From contig JAQSDP010000415.1 of the NCBI GenBank assembly GCA_029945985.1, positions 1 to 22,769 of the forward strand: DNA of 22,769 nucleotides, given 5' to 3'. Both the position numbers and the translations under genes were made by a program. The notes under the pieces are model-generated. The model saw only the letters and a program-made list of their open reading frames with translations, made no database searches and was not told where the DNA came from. Shown in pieces: positions 1-7,846 of the stretch (its first letter is position 1; each line of letters starts with the position of its first letter). This DNA is from a bacterium. GTDB taxonomy: Bacteria; Acidobacteriota; Blastocatellia; Pyrinomonadales; Pyrinomonadaceae.

Positions 1-1308
1 GTTCGAAGATTCAATAACCGCCCCGACGATCGCGAAGTCAGCCTCCGAGACCGTCGGCTGCTCAAGACCTTTTGGAGCGCCGGCGCTAGAGAATCGGTCG
101 TCGAACATTGAGTTCGATGGGCTCCAATCATCAAAACCGTGTTGCGTGTTGATCTCCAGCAGCCGATCGGCAAATCGAGCTTCTTGCGGAACCAGCATTA
201 CTAGCTGCGAAAGAGCGAATCGCTCGTCGTCCACCGAATCGTTAAGTTGTGCGAGATCTGCGAGACGCCGCAGTGATTCCTTGAGCGATTCCTCATCCTT
301 CTGCCAGGTGCAAAACCTGACCAGCAGTCGGACCGCGTCCAGATTATCTGGCTCGTGGTCGAGAACGATTCTGACCACATCGACAAACTCCTCAGCTTGA
401 CCGCCCGCGATCATGTGCTCCGACGCCATCGTCAGCATGCGGCAAGCACCGGCGAATTCCGTGTGATCAATAAACTTCCTGGCGATCGCGAGGAATTTCG
501 AATACAGTGCCGGCTCCTGCTCGACGAGTTTGATAACTGCCTTCTCTGCCTTCTCGCGATCACCGGCTTCGAGATAACAATCCGAAAGCGCGCCCAGTAT
601 CTCTCGGGCATTCTTATTATCCGCGAGAATTCCTTCGAGTTTTTCGATCGCGGCCTCCGTACGCCCCTGGCCCACGAGAAGATTGACGAGCCCGTCGATG
701 CAGCGTTGATGCGTGGCTAAACACCCTAACCCGGATGTATATGCTGCCTCGGCGTCACCGAACAAACCCCGGTTCATGAATCTGTCGCCGGCATCGGCAA
801 AGGCATCGACCGCTTCTTCGATCTGGCCTTCCTTCAGGTAAGAATTGGCTATCGTCAGGTAGACTTCTGTATTCGTCGGATCGAGCAGAGCGATCTGTTT
901 CCACATCGCCAGAGCCTCGACCATTCGCCCCTTGGACTGATAGTTCTCGGCGAGCACAACATAGTGCGATTTCGCTTCCGTGACCGATCCCTTGGTCTTA
1001 TACAGCTCCGCAAGTTTTTCCGAGACCTGGACGGAATTCGGCTCGATCTTACCGATCTTGTTGTAAACCGCGATCGCCTTTTGCGAGAAACCCTGTTTGC
1101 TGTAATGTTCCGCAACCTTGTTGTAGTAGCGTAATGCAGGTTTGATCTCACCCGATTTTGTATACAGATCCCCTAGCAGGTTCATCGTCCCGAAATCTTT
1201 CGAGTCGTGTTCGACCACCTGCTCATATTCTCCGATCGCTGCCTTGATCTTCCCTTGTGCCAGGAATTTCTCGGCATTGCGCATGGCCTTGATTCTATCG
1301 AAACTCAT
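1..1308 (-). CDS. Tetratricopeptide (TPR) repeat protein, C-terminus beyond window
   Basis: An uninterrupted frame of 436 codons runs from ATG at 1306-1308 to the window edge, so the C-terminus is missing. The start reads MSFDRIKAMRNAEKFLAQGK. The first 250 or so residues are a string of about 34-residue helical repeats with TPR spacing (examples: LLGDLYTKSGEIKPALRYYN, KAIAVYNKIGKIEPNSVQVS, LAMWKQIALLDPTNTEVYLT). A second helical stretch follows and then a more polar region rich in Asp and Ser. No signal peptide or membrane segment is seen, so it is probably a cytoplasmic protein-interaction scaffold. There is no clear Shine-Dalgarno sequence. The gene is divergent from the sugar nucleotidyltransferase at 1558. 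TPR identity is secure; the partner and the role are unknown. Confidence 0.85.
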   Translation of the reverse strand, partial: MSFDRIKAMRNAEKFLAQGKIKAAIGEYEQVVEHDSKDFGTMNLLGDLYTKSGEIKPALRYYNKVAEHYSKQGFSQKAIAVYNKIGKIEPNSVQVSEKLAELYKTKGSVTEAKSHYVVLAENYQSKGRMVEALAMWKQIALLDPTNTEVYLTIANSYLKEGQIEEAVDAFADAGDRFMNRGLFGDAEAAYTSGLGCLATHQRCIDGLVNLLVGQGRTEAAIEKLEGILADNKNAREILGALSDCYLEAGDREKAEKAVIKLVEQEPALYSKFLAIARKFIDHTEFAGACRMLTMASEHMIAGGQAEEFVDVVRIVLDHEPDNLDAVRLLVRFCTWQKDEESLKESLRRLADLAQLNDSVDDERFALSQLVMLVPQEARFADRLLEINTQHGFDDWSPSNSMFDDRFSSAGAPKGLEQPTVSEADFAIVGAVIESSN

Positions 1309-1422
1309 TTTTATGGGTCGGTGAGATTCGGCAATAGCGGGCTCGATTGCTTTGCCGTGAGGATCTGCGGACGAATACTTATACGAATGGGAGCAGAAAT
1401 CGCGCCCTTGACCTGCACTTCG

Positions 1423-1452
1423 AACTTAGCACGGTGACAGAAAATGTGTCAA
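1423..1452 (-). promoter_or_regulatory. Candidate sigma-70 promoter of the TPR gene
   Basis: On the minus strand a perfect TTGACA (1452-1447) is followed after 18 bases by TAAGTT (1428-1423), a weak -10. It lies in AT-rich DNA about 115 bases upstream of the TPR start. The -35 is good and the -10 is poor, so this is tentative. Confidence 0.35.
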
Positions 1453-1504
1453 TATTTTTTACTTTGTTTGATAAATGATAAACACCTGCGCCGGAGTGGA
1501 GCGG

Positions 1505-1533
1505 TTGATTTTGCTCACGCATTCTTCTATCGT
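1505..1533 (+). promoter_or_regulatory. Candidate sigma-70 promoter of the nucleotidyltransferase gene
   Basis: TTGATT (1505-1510) and TATCGT (1528-1533) are separated by 17 bases, and the start codon follows 24 bases later. Both hexamers match the consensus at four positions. This would be the divergent partner of the promoter near 1423-1452. Confidence 0.3.
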
Positions 1534-1557
1534 TAAACTACGTAGATACAACGATTT

Positions 1558-2592
1558 ATGCGTGCACTGATCCTAGCCGGCGGTAAAGGGACCCGACTTC
1601 GTCCATTGACGGTATACACCCCAAAACCGGTCGTACCCGTACTAAACCGGCCGTTCTTGACCTATCAACTTGACCTGCTCCGGAAAGCTGGGATCACCGA
1701 CGTTACACTTTCCCTGAGCTATCAGCCCGACAAGATAGAGGACGTTCTCGGCGACGGTTCGGACTTCGGCGTGAAGCTCAATTTCGTCACGGAGCCATCC
1801 GCACTCGGAACCGCTGGAGCCGTCCGCTTCGCAATTGAAGGAGCTTCCGAACCGGTTCTTGTACTCAACGGTGACATCCTGACCGATCTCGACCTCTCGA
1901 CCATGGTGCAGGCCCACACCGACCGAAAGGATCAGATCACTATCGCTCTGACACGCGTTGAAGACCCAACGAAGTATGGGCTGGTCGCGATGAATTCCGA
2001 CGGTTCGATCGAGAGCTTCATAGAAAAGCCGAAGGACGGGACATTCGATGGGTCCCCGAACACCATCAACGCAGGGATCTACATCCTTGAACCATCCGCA
2101 TTCGACCTAATACCCAAGGGGGCGAACTCATCGTTCGAATACGATGTATTTCCGAAGGCACTGGAACAGGGTCTCGCATTCTCGGGATACGTTCTCGACG
2201 ACAATTATTGGCAGGACATCGGCACTCCCGAGAGCTATCTCTCGGCTCACCTGGACATACTTTCCGGCAAGGCTGGTTTTGCCCTCGGCGACCGGACCGA
2301 CTCCACCGAAACATCACCAACCGCCTACATTGAAAATTCGATCATTGGCGAAGGATGTGTGATCAAACCGAACGCAAAGATCATTGACTCAGTGCTCGGC
2401 CCGGGCGTACACGTCGAGGAGAAGGTAGTGATCGAGAACTCGGTTCTTTGGGCGCACACTCGCGTAAGCAGCTTCGCCAAGATCCGCGGATCAGTAGTCG
2501 GCAAGGGCTGCCACGTCGGCAAAGATGCCGAGCTCCGCGCGGGATCGGTGCTCGGTGACAAGGCGATGATCCCCGACTATTCCGTGGTGTAA
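1558..2592 (+). CDS. NDP-sugar pyrophosphorylase-like nucleotidyltransferase
   Basis: A 344-residue protein of the mannose-1-phosphate guanylyltransferase / glucose-1-phosphate thymidylyltransferase family, which joins a sugar-1-phosphate to an NTP. The N-terminal Rossmann-like domain has the signature GGKGTRLRPLT near residues 8-18 with PKP just after it. LNGD at 103-106 supplies the metal-binding Asp, and a WQDIGTP motif is present. From about residue 255 the hexapeptide pattern (IGEGCVIKPNAKI, GPGVHVEEKVVIE, VGKGCHVGKDAEL) indicates a left-handed beta-helix. Length is normal for the bacterial GDP-mannose/NDP-glucose enzymes. It ends 3 bases before mutM, so the two are probably co-transcribed. 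The nucleotide and sugar cannot be decided from sequence; it probably serves cell-envelope or exopolysaccharide synthesis. Confidence 0.85.
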   Translation: MRALILAGGKGTRLRPLTVYTPKPVVPVLNRPFLTYQLDLLRKAGITDVTLSLSYQPDKIEDVLGDGSDFGVKLNFVTEPSALGTAGAVRFAIEGASEPVLVLNGDILTDLDLSTMVQAHTDRKDQITIALTRVEDPTKYGLVAMNSDGSIESFIEKPKDGTFDGSPNTINAGIYILEPSAFDLIPKGANSSFEYDVFPKALEQGLAFSGYVLDDNYWQDIGTPESYLSAHLDILSGKAGFALGDRTDSTETSPTAYIENSIIGEGCVIKPNAKIIDSVLGPGVHVEEKVVIENSVLWAHTRVSSFAKIRGSVVGKGCHVGKDAELRAGSVLGDKAMIPDYSVV

Positions 2593-2595
2593 AGG

Positions 2596-3426
2596 ATGCC
2601 TGAGCTGCCCGAAGTCGAACACGTAACCAACGCCCTTCGCGGAGTAGTGCTTGGCCGCACGATCGAGAAAGCGTCTTTGATCCGCCAACGCCTCGCCCCC
2701 GACATCGAGCCCGCAGCGTTTTCAGAAAAGCTCGCCGGGGCCGCCATCCGATCGATCACCCGCCGCGGCAAGCACATCCTACTCGAGCACGATAACGGCA
2801 ACACGCTGATAGTTCATCTGCGGATGAGCGGCCGGTTTTATCTGCTGACGCCGGACGACGAAGACCCGAAATTCTCGCACGCGATCTTTTACCTGACCGA
2901 TGGATCAAGGCTCGTGTTTCAGGATCAACGTCACTTTGGTTTAATGAAGATAGTCAAAACGAAGGACCTCCATAGCACCAAAGAACTCTCGAAACTCGCG
3001 CCCGAACCATTCACGGACGAGTTCTCCGTCGAGTATCTGGCGTCCGTCCTGGCGAGGTCGAACAAGCCGATCAAAGAGTTTCTTTTAGATCAAACAAAAG
3101 TCTGCGGAGTTGGTAATATCTATGCGTCCGAAACGCTTTTCCTCTCCAAGATCAGCCCCCGGAGGAAAGCTAAAGGGATTAAGGGCAAGGCAATAGCCGA
3201 GCTTCATAAGAATATCCCGATCATCCTCAACGAAGCGATCGCCCTCACAAAAACCATTATTCCCGATCCCGTCATCATCGGCGAGGGAGTCTACGGAGCC
3301 GGATCACTGATGCGTTGGCGGGTTTATGACCGCGAAGGCAAAGAATGCCCGGAATGCTCGTCTCCGATAAAACGCATCCGCCAAGGTGCGCGCTCGACCT
3401 ACTATTGCGCCAAGTGCCAACGATAG
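2596..3426 (+). CDS. mutM: Formamidopyrimidine-DNA glycosylase (Fpg/MutM)
   Basis: A 276-residue base-excision repair enzyme that removes 8-oxoguanine and ring-opened purines and nicks the abasic site. The start MPELPEVEHV gives the catalytic N-terminal Pro2 and Glu3. Lys59 in the RRGKH segment fits the conserved beta-hairpin lysine. GNIYASE matches the helix-two-turn-helix region. The C-terminus carries a four-Cys zinc finger (CPEC ... CAKCQ) with the conserved Arg-Ser-Thr segment that contacts DNA. Length is typical. The start is fixed by the need for Pro at position 2. The gene follows the nucleotidyltransferase by 3 bases with an AAGG almost touching the ATG, which suggests translational coupling. 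Nei-type enzymes are excluded by the N-terminal motif. Confidence 0.96.
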   Translation: MPELPEVEHVTNALRGVVLGRTIEKASLIRQRLAPDIEPAAFSEKLAGAAIRSITRRGKHILLEHDNGNTLIVHLRMSGRFYLLTPDDEDPKFSHAIFYLTDGSRLVFQDQRHFGLMKIVKTKDLHSTKELSKLAPEPFTDEFSVEYLASVLARSNKPIKEFLLDQTKVCGVGNIYASETLFLSKISPRRKAKGIKGKAIAELHKNIPIILNEAIALTKTIIPDPVIIGEGVYGAGSLMRWRVYDREGKECPECSSPIKRIRQGARSTYYCAKCQR

Positions 3427-3467
3427 TTTTTCGATACAGATCACGCATTAGGCGTCGGAGGATTCAT

Positions 3468-4139
3468 ATGCTCAATAAAGCTGCAATACATCTGTTCGGT
3501 CTGCTCGTCGCTATTTCTATCTTTTCGGGCAACATTTTTGCCTGCGCCTGCTGTGCCGAACCGGGAACGCGGCTCAACTACACGACCAAGACCGACTCGT
3601 TCATTCGCGATCTCGTAAAGGAGTTCAAACTAGCCGACAAGGCTGATCTATTCATGACCGAAGCCGGATTCGACACCATCACCGGTATCGACCCGATCGC
3701 CAAGGAAGATGAGACGGCTCAAGGCACGCTCGATTTCTCATCGGCAGGATCTTTCTCGGGCAATGTCTGGAAGCTGACTCTCAGATCGCCCAAGGGCCTC
3801 GCAGCAATCTATTCGATTCCCGTCCCGCTCAGGTACAGCGAGTTCAAGGTCGATATTCACGATCAAGATGGAAGGCCGAACGGGCCATGGCTCTATAAAG
3901 AGATACGCTTCGAAGGAGCGCTCACTAGCGCCACCGGATTCGCAAAGGCCGGAGCCGTCCGCGGAACCAAATATACCCTCGTCTTCCAGGGCCGCGGGGC
4001 CGGATGCAACGAGGTCGAAGATTTCACCCACTGGCGTCTTGATATCGACGGCCCCAAAGCCGGATACGCTTTCTTCGGCAAACTTTCGAGTGGACGCAAG
4101 GAAGAAGCTCAAGCCGCGATGCTTGACACCGTTCAGTGA
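3468..4139 (+). CDS. Exported hypothetical protein with N-terminal CxCC motif
   Basis: A 223-residue protein of unknown function. ATG at 3468 is preferred because GGAGG (3457-3461) stands 6 bases before it and because the protein then begins with a clear signal sequence (MLNK, hydrophobic stretch 8-24, NIFA). Cleavage after Ala25 would leave a mature N-terminus beginning CACC, three cysteines that could bind metal or form disulfides. It could also be a lipoprotein, although Phe at -2 is a poor lipobox residue. The rest looks like a beta-rich domain with one further Cys (GRGAGCNEVEDF). The same frame is open upstream into mutM, but those residues look like out-of-frame translation. It follows mutM by 41 bases. 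Confidence 0.75.
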   Translation: MLNKAAIHLFGLLVAISIFSGNIFACACCAEPGTRLNYTTKTDSFIRDLVKEFKLADKADLFMTEAGFDTITGIDPIAKEDETAQGTLDFSSAGSFSGNVWKLTLRSPKGLAAIYSIPVPLRYSEFKVDIHDQDGRPNGPWLYKEIRFEGALTSATGFAKAGAVRGTKYTLVFQGRGAGCNEVEDFTHWRLDIDGPKAGYAFFGKLSSGRKEEAQAAMLDTVQ

Positions 4140-4163
4140 AAGTTAGAACATCTTCTCATTACA

Positions 4164-4217
4164 TCGTGGTGAGTTATTGCGACTTGCGACCACGTTAAAT
4201 AACCTGCTAAACAGCGA
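4164..4217 (+). promoter_or_regulatory. SAM-II-type riboswitch aptamer
   Basis: Stem P1 is CGTGGT (4165-4170) paired with ACCACG (4189-4194). The P1 loop carries GTTATT (4173-4178), which can pair with AATAAC (4198-4203) downstream, giving an H-type pseudoknot. The order of conserved blocks, GTGGTGA, CTTGC, P1 3' strand, TTAAATAA, GCTAAACAG, follows the SAM-II (metX/metA leader) aptamer as I recall it. Its 3' end overlaps the anti-terminator strand (4210-4217), so ligand binding would favour the terminator at 4238-4264. The downstream gene belongs to methionine synthesis, as expected for SAM feedback. The assignment rests on memory of the consensus, not on a covariance search. Confidence 0.78.
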
Positions 4218-4237
4218 TACAAAAAGGATTTCAAAGG

Positions 4238-4264
4238 AGTCTCGCTGTTACGGCGAGACTTTTT
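4238..4264 (+). terminator. Intrinsic terminator of the SAM-responsive attenuator
   Basis: AGTCTCGC (4238-4245) pairs perfectly with GCGAGACT (4253-4260) around a 7-base loop and is followed by a T-rich tract (4260-4268). The competing anti-terminator pairs AACAGCGA (4210-4217) with TCGCTGTT (4242-4249), also 8 perfect pairs. The two hairpins share 4242-4245 and cannot coexist. This is the standard layout of a transcriptional riboswitch, off when ligand is bound. Confidence 0.8.
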
Positions 4265-4274
4265 GTTTAGAGTT

Positions 4275-4288
4275 CACGCTTCAGCGTG
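4275..4288 (+). repeat. Small hairpin CACGC-TTCA-GCGTG before the start codon
   Basis: A 5-bp stem with a TTCA tetraloop ends 5 bases before ATG 4294, where a ribosome-binding site would be expected, and no Shine-Dalgarno is visible. It resembles the other short tetraloop hairpins in this window and may be one of that family or a translational element. Confidence 0.4.
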
Positions 4289-4293
4289 CAGAT

Positions 4294-6186
4294 ATGAAAA
4301 CCTTCCGGGAATTACTCGAATCCGACAGCGTCTTCGTCTTTGACGGGGCCGTTGGGACTCGCCTTTACGACAAGGGCGTCTACATTAATCGCAGCTACGA
4401 CGAACTCAACCTGACCGCACCTGATCTTGTCCGTGAGGTTCACGAAGAATACATCAAGGCCGGCGCCGACATAATCGAGACCAACTCGTTCGGGGCGACG
4501 CGGCATAAGCTTCAGCCATATGGACTTGAGGGCAAGATCAAAGAGATCAACATCGCGGCGGCAAAGATCGCACGCGAAGCGGCGGGTGACACGGCTCTCG
4601 TAGCCGGGGCGATCGGGCCGCTCGGGATCCGCATTGAGCCCTTCGGCCCGACGTCATTTGACGAAGCAAAAGATCTCTATCGCGAACAGGTCGAAGGCCT
4701 TCTCAAAGGCGGTGTCGATCTTTTTATCCTCGAAACATTCTCGGAATTGTCGGTCATCGAACAGGCGATCCGCGCGGTCCGCGAACTCTCGGACCTTCCG
4801 ATCGTCGCTCAGATGACGATCCAGATGGACGGCAACACCACCTTCGGAACGTCACCCGAGATCTTCACCGCCCGACTCGACGAGCTCGACGTTGATGTCA
4901 TCGGACTCAACTGCGGAATGGGCCCGAACCACGTGTTGACGGCTCTCGAAAAGATGCGGGCGGTAACCAGCAAACCGCTCTCAGCTCAGCCGAATGCAGG
5001 CTTGCCGCGAGATGTTCAGGGACGTCAGTTCTACATGGGCTCGCCGGAATATATGGCAGAGTTCTCGCGTCGGTTCGTTCAGGCGGGGGTGAAGTTTGTC
5101 GGGGGGTGTTGCGGAACTACGCCGACTCACATAAAGCTCATTTCAACCGCCATTCGAGCTGACAGTCCGCGCCAAACGGCTCGGTCATTCGTCCAACAGC
5201 CCGCGACCGTCGCGGAGATGAAACCCATTGAGGTGGAGGTCGTCGATCCGGAAGTTCGCTCGAACTGGTCGCGCAAGATCGCCCGCGGGGAGTTCGTAAC
5301 GTCAGTCGAGGTCCTGCCGCCGAAGGGCTGTGACGCGCAAAAAACGCTCGACTCGATCCGTCTGTTAAAGGAAGCAGGCGTGGATGCGGTCAACATTCCC
5401 GACGGGCCGCGTGCCCAGACGCGAATGTCAGCCCAGGCGACCGCGGTCCTCGTCGAAAGAGACATCGGGATCGAAGCCGTACTTCATTATTGCTGCCGCG
5501 ATCGCAATCTTCTGGGCATGATGTCCGACCTTCTCGGGGCCGCGGCTCTCGGCTTACACAACCTGCTTATCATCACTGGCGACCCGCCAAAGATGGGCCC
5601 GTATCCTGACGCGACCGCCGTGTTCGACATCGACTCGATCGGCTTGACCAATATGGTCAACAAGCTCAACCACGGACTCGACATCGGGAACAACCCGATC
5701 GGTTGCCCGACCGCGTTCTCGATTGGGGTAGGCGTGAATCCGGGAGCAGTGAATCTCGATGAAGAGATCCGCCGCTTCGAATGGAAGGTCGAAGCGGGCG
5801 CCGAATATGCGATCACCCAGCCGGTTTTCGATACGAAGCAGCTGCGAACATTTCTTGACGGCATCTCGCACGTTAAGATCCCGATCGTCGCCGGAATCTG
5901 GCCGCTGGTCAGCTTCCGGAACGCCGAGTTTCTCCACAACGAAGTCCCCGGCGTCAACGTCACGCCAGAGATCCTTGAGCGTATGCGGATAGCCTCTGAT
6001 AAGGGTAAGGAAGACGCACGAGAAGAAGGTATCCGAATTGCGCGTGAATCGCTCCTCGAAGTGCGGGACGTCATCGCGGGCGTTCAAGTCTCTGCACCAT
6101 TCGGTAACGTAAAATACGCCCTCCAGGTCTTCGAAGCACTCGAAGACTTTGAAGGGCGTATTTCAGAACCTGCGGCCGCGGCCTAG
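4294..6186 (+). CDS. Bifunctional homocysteine S-methyltransferase / 5,10-methylenetetrahydrofolate reductase (YitJ-like)
   Basis: A 630-residue fusion. Residues 1 to about 300 form the homocysteine methyltransferase barrel (FDGAVGTRL near 15) with the zinc ligands Cys207 (LNCG) and Cys272/Cys273 (GGCCG). Residues from about 335 form the MetF-type FAD-dependent reductase (VEVLPPKG, then the LLIITGDPP segment). Such proteins make 5-methyl-THF and transfer a methyl group to homocysteine, giving methionine; B. subtilis YitJ has the same architecture. There is no cobalamin-binding domain, so it is not full-length MetH. ATG 4294 is chosen because family homology begins there; an upstream TTG (4177) would start inside the riboswitch. 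Expression is probably set by the SAM-II-type attenuator upstream. It converges on the hemerythrin gene with an 11-base gap. Confidence 0.93.
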   Translation: MKTFRELLESDSVFVFDGAVGTRLYDKGVYINRSYDELNLTAPDLVREVHEEYIKAGADIIETNSFGATRHKLQPYGLEGKIKEINIAAAKIAREAAGDTALVAGAIGPLGIRIEPFGPTSFDEAKDLYREQVEGLLKGGVDLFILETFSELSVIEQAIRAVRELSDLPIVAQMTIQMDGNTTFGTSPEIFTARLDELDVDVIGLNCGMGPNHVLTALEKMRAVTSKPLSAQPNAGLPRDVQGRQFYMGSPEYMAEFSRRFVQAGVKFVGGCCGTTPTHIKLISTAIRADSPRQTARSFVQQPATVAEMKPIEVEVVDPEVRSNWSRKIARGEFVTSVEVLPPKGCDAQKTLDSIRLLKEAGVDAVNIPDGPRAQTRMSAQATAVLVERDIGIEAVLHYCCRDRNLLGMMSDLLGAAALGLHNLLIITGDPPKMGPYPDATAVFDIDSIGLTNMVNKLNHGLDIGNNPIGCPTAFSIGVGVNPGAVNLDEEIRRFEWKVEAGAEYAITQPVFDTKQLRTFLDGISHVKIPIVAGIWPLVSFRNAEFLHNEVPGVNVTPEILERMRIASDKGKEDAREEGIRIARESLLEVRDVIAGVQVSAPFGNVKYALQVFEALEDFEGRISEPAAAA

Positions 6187-6197
6187 CACTGACAGAT

Positions 6198-6659
6198 CTA
6201 CTGTCCGGAACCTGCGGGCTTTGACTTCATCGCTTTATTCTTCTCGGCTTCCATTTCTTTGCCGAGTTCCTGAAGTACTGCTTCGTCAAACTGCTCCTCG
6301 ATCATCTTGAACATCTCGCCCTCTTCCTCCTGGACGTGATGCTCAATGTCTTCCATCAGCACCTTGAGTTTCGGCTGAAACTTGTCGCTGTCGTCCGAAA
6401 GATTTGCGAGTTCGCGTAGGAACATCTTAGCCTGACGGTGTTCCTCGATACCTTCCTTGACGATATCCTGCAGTTCCTCGTCGCCTTCCTCCAGCATCTT
6501 TGGATAAAAGATCGCCTCCTCGATGTGCGTATGCACGTCAAGCTCCATCTTTATCTGCTCGAAAATGGCCCGATGCTCACTTTCTTCCGTGGCCTTCACC
6601 TTTTGAAACAGCTTATCAACCTTATCGTGATCTTCTTTTAATAACTCAATCGCGTTCAT
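6198..6659 (-). CDS. Hemerythrin HHE-domain protein
   Basis: A 153-residue all-helical protein of the hemerythrin-like family, which binds a diiron centre and senses or handles oxygen, NO or iron. Likely ligands are His11, His43 and Glu47 (HxxxE), His74, and His108 with Glu112 (HxxxE). No signal peptide is seen and the tail is charged (MEAEKNKAMKSK), so it is cytoplasmic. A strong Shine-Dalgarno (GGGAGGG, plus-strand 6665-6671) supports the ATG. A sigma-54 type promoter lies 37 bases upstream, which suggests control by an enhancer-binding activator, for example under nitrosative or redox stress. It is a single-domain cytosolic form without an attached sensor module. Confidence 0.9.
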   Translation of the reverse strand: MNAIELLKEDHDKVDKLFQKVKATEESEHRAIFEQIKMELDVHTHIEEAIFYPKMLEEGDEELQDIVKEGIEEHRQAKMFLRELANLSDDSDKFQPKLKVLMEDIEHHVQEEEGEMFKMIEEQFDEAVLQELGKEMEAEKNKAMKSKPAGSGQ

Positions 6660-6695
6660 CGTTGCCCTCCCGAAATTTCTTCACGCTTGGCATTC

Positions 6696-6710
6696 GCAAC
6701 GCGCGTGCCA
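6696..6710 (-). promoter_or_regulatory. Sigma-54 (RpoN) -24/-12 promoter of the hemerythrin gene
   Basis: The minus strand reads TGGCACG, four bases CGCG, then TTGC. This matches the sigma-54 core with the required spacing between the -24 GG and the -12 GC. The predicted transcript starts near 6685, giving a leader of about 26 bases that contains the Shine-Dalgarno and ends at ATG 6659. Only the base after TTGC (G rather than A/T) and the pyrimidine before TGG deviate. The rpoN gene and its activator are not in the window. Confidence 0.75.
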
Positions 6711-6827
6711 CGCGAAAAATAGCGATAATGGCATGAAACTGGGCTACCGCCGTAGCGAATCAGTACGCTTCTATTGAACGAAACAGTCCGCACGGCTTTT
6801 GAGGAGCGTATGAAATGAAAAGGAGAT

Positions 6828-7790
6828 TTATGGGATCAGGACGATCTTCCCATTCGCTTTCGAGTTGATGATCTCGTGATGCGACGCAGCAGCTTCCGCG
6901 AGAGGGAACGAGCGGCCGACAGGAGGTTTGAGAAAACCTTGCGACAACCCGAACCCGATCGCTTTGTGCGCCGCGTCGAGTTTCTCTTTTCCGGCATTGA
7001 AAAGTGACATTCCGTAGATGGTCGCGTCCTTTGTCATCGCCTGTCTCGGCGTGAACTCGACGCTGCCGCGGTTCCCCACAACGACGATCCGCCCGAACAT
7101 ACTTAGACATTCAAAGTCGCGTTCGAGATTGACGTTCGCAAGCATCTCGATGATTACGTCTACACCTTTGCGATCGGTGTAATCGTGGATGGCCGAGAAA
7201 TGGTCTTCGTCGGTGTGATCAAAAACCGCGTCGGCTCCGTTATCGAGTGCCGCCTGCTTCCCTTCTTCGGAACTCGCAGTCCCGATAGCACGCAGCCCTG
7301 CATTCTTCGCCCACTGCACCGCCGCAAGCCCGACTCCGCCCGACGCACCGTGGATCAGCACCGTCTCGCCGGCATTCACTTCCGCCTTCTGAAACAGTGC
7401 CCGATACGAGGTCGCATATGGCGTCCAAACTCCGGCGCCTTCCTCGAACGAAACGTTATCTGGTAACCGAGCAAGGTGCGACTCGTCGCAGATCGAATAC
7501 TCAGCATACGTACCCGAGATCGAGCCCGCCGTGTAAACCCGATCACCCACCGCCACCCGCGTCACCCCATCGCCAACCTTCTCAACAACTCCCGCGGCAT
7601 CCTTTCCCGGCGTATACGGCAGATTCGGTGCATGCGCGTGAATGCCGGTCCGAAGGTAAGTATCCACCGGATTAACCCCCGCCGCTTCGATCTTCACCAG
7701 CACTTGCGTACCAGTGGGCCCCACCAGCTCAACATCCTCCACCTGCATCACTTCAGGCGGCCCGAACTCTCTGACGACGATTGCTTTCAT
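6828..7790 (-). CDS. NADPH:quinone reductase-like oxidoreductase (medium-chain dehydrogenase family)
   Basis: A 320-residue zeta-crystallin/QOR-type enzyme, expected to transfer electrons from NADPH to quinones or reactive enones. The start MKAIVVREFGPPEVMQVEDV is typical for the family, so ATG 7790 is chosen over an in-frame ATG at 7823 that would read through a palindromic hairpin. The N-terminal GroES-like domain lacks the cysteine clusters of the zinc alcohol dehydrogenases. The nucleotide fold carries HGASGGVGLAAVQWAK. The C-terminal segment LAEAAASHHEIINSKANGKIV is also typical. It follows the GyrI-like gene by 56 bases containing two hairpins. A second copy of its first codons survives at 8400-8439, see the chimeric remnant. 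Confidence 0.88.
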   Translation of the reverse strand: MKAIVVREFGPPEVMQVEDVELVGPTGTQVLVKIEAAGVNPVDTYLRTGIHAHAPNLPYTPGKDAAGVVEKVGDGVTRVAVGDRVYTAGSISGTYAEYSICDESHLARLPDNVSFEEGAGVWTPYATSYRALFQKAEVNAGETVLIHGASGGVGLAAVQWAKNAGLRAIGTASSEEGKQAALDNGADAVFDHTDEDHFSAIHDYTDRKGVDVIIEMLANVNLERDFECLSMFGRIVVVGNRGSVEFTPRQAMTKDATIYGMSLFNAGKEKLDAAHKAIGFGLSQGFLKPPVGRSFPLAEAAASHHEIINSKANGKIVLIP

Positions 7791-7803
7791 ATCAGAATGG
7801 AAC

Positions 7804-7841
7804 GCGGACATTCCTGTCCGCAATGAGCGTCGCTTCGACGC
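7804..7841. repeat. Pair of adjacent palindromic hairpins
   Basis: GCGGACA (7804-7810) and TGTCCGC (7815-7821) form a 7-bp stem with a TTCC loop. GCGTCG (7827-7832) and CGACGC (7836-7841) form a second stem. Both lie in the short gap between the GyrI-like gene and the oxidoreductase. The first has the same form as the hairpin at 14489-14508 (TCCC loop). Confidence 0.7.
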
Positions 7842-7846
7842 GAAAA

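Noticed and set aside
4177..4293. TTG start that would extend the methionine enzyme by 39 residues
   Set aside because: It lies inside the riboswitch and attenuator, lacks a ribosome site, and the family begins at the later ATG.
5487..6087. Overlapping minus-strand frames of 177-195 codons opposite the MetF-type domain
   Set aside because: The plus-strand protein is a clear family member over its whole length; the minus frames have no homology features.
6187..6204. Small GACAG/CTGTC hairpin between the converging genes as a bidirectional terminator
   Set aside because: The stem is only 5 bp with no T-run on either strand and it overlaps the hemerythrin coding end.
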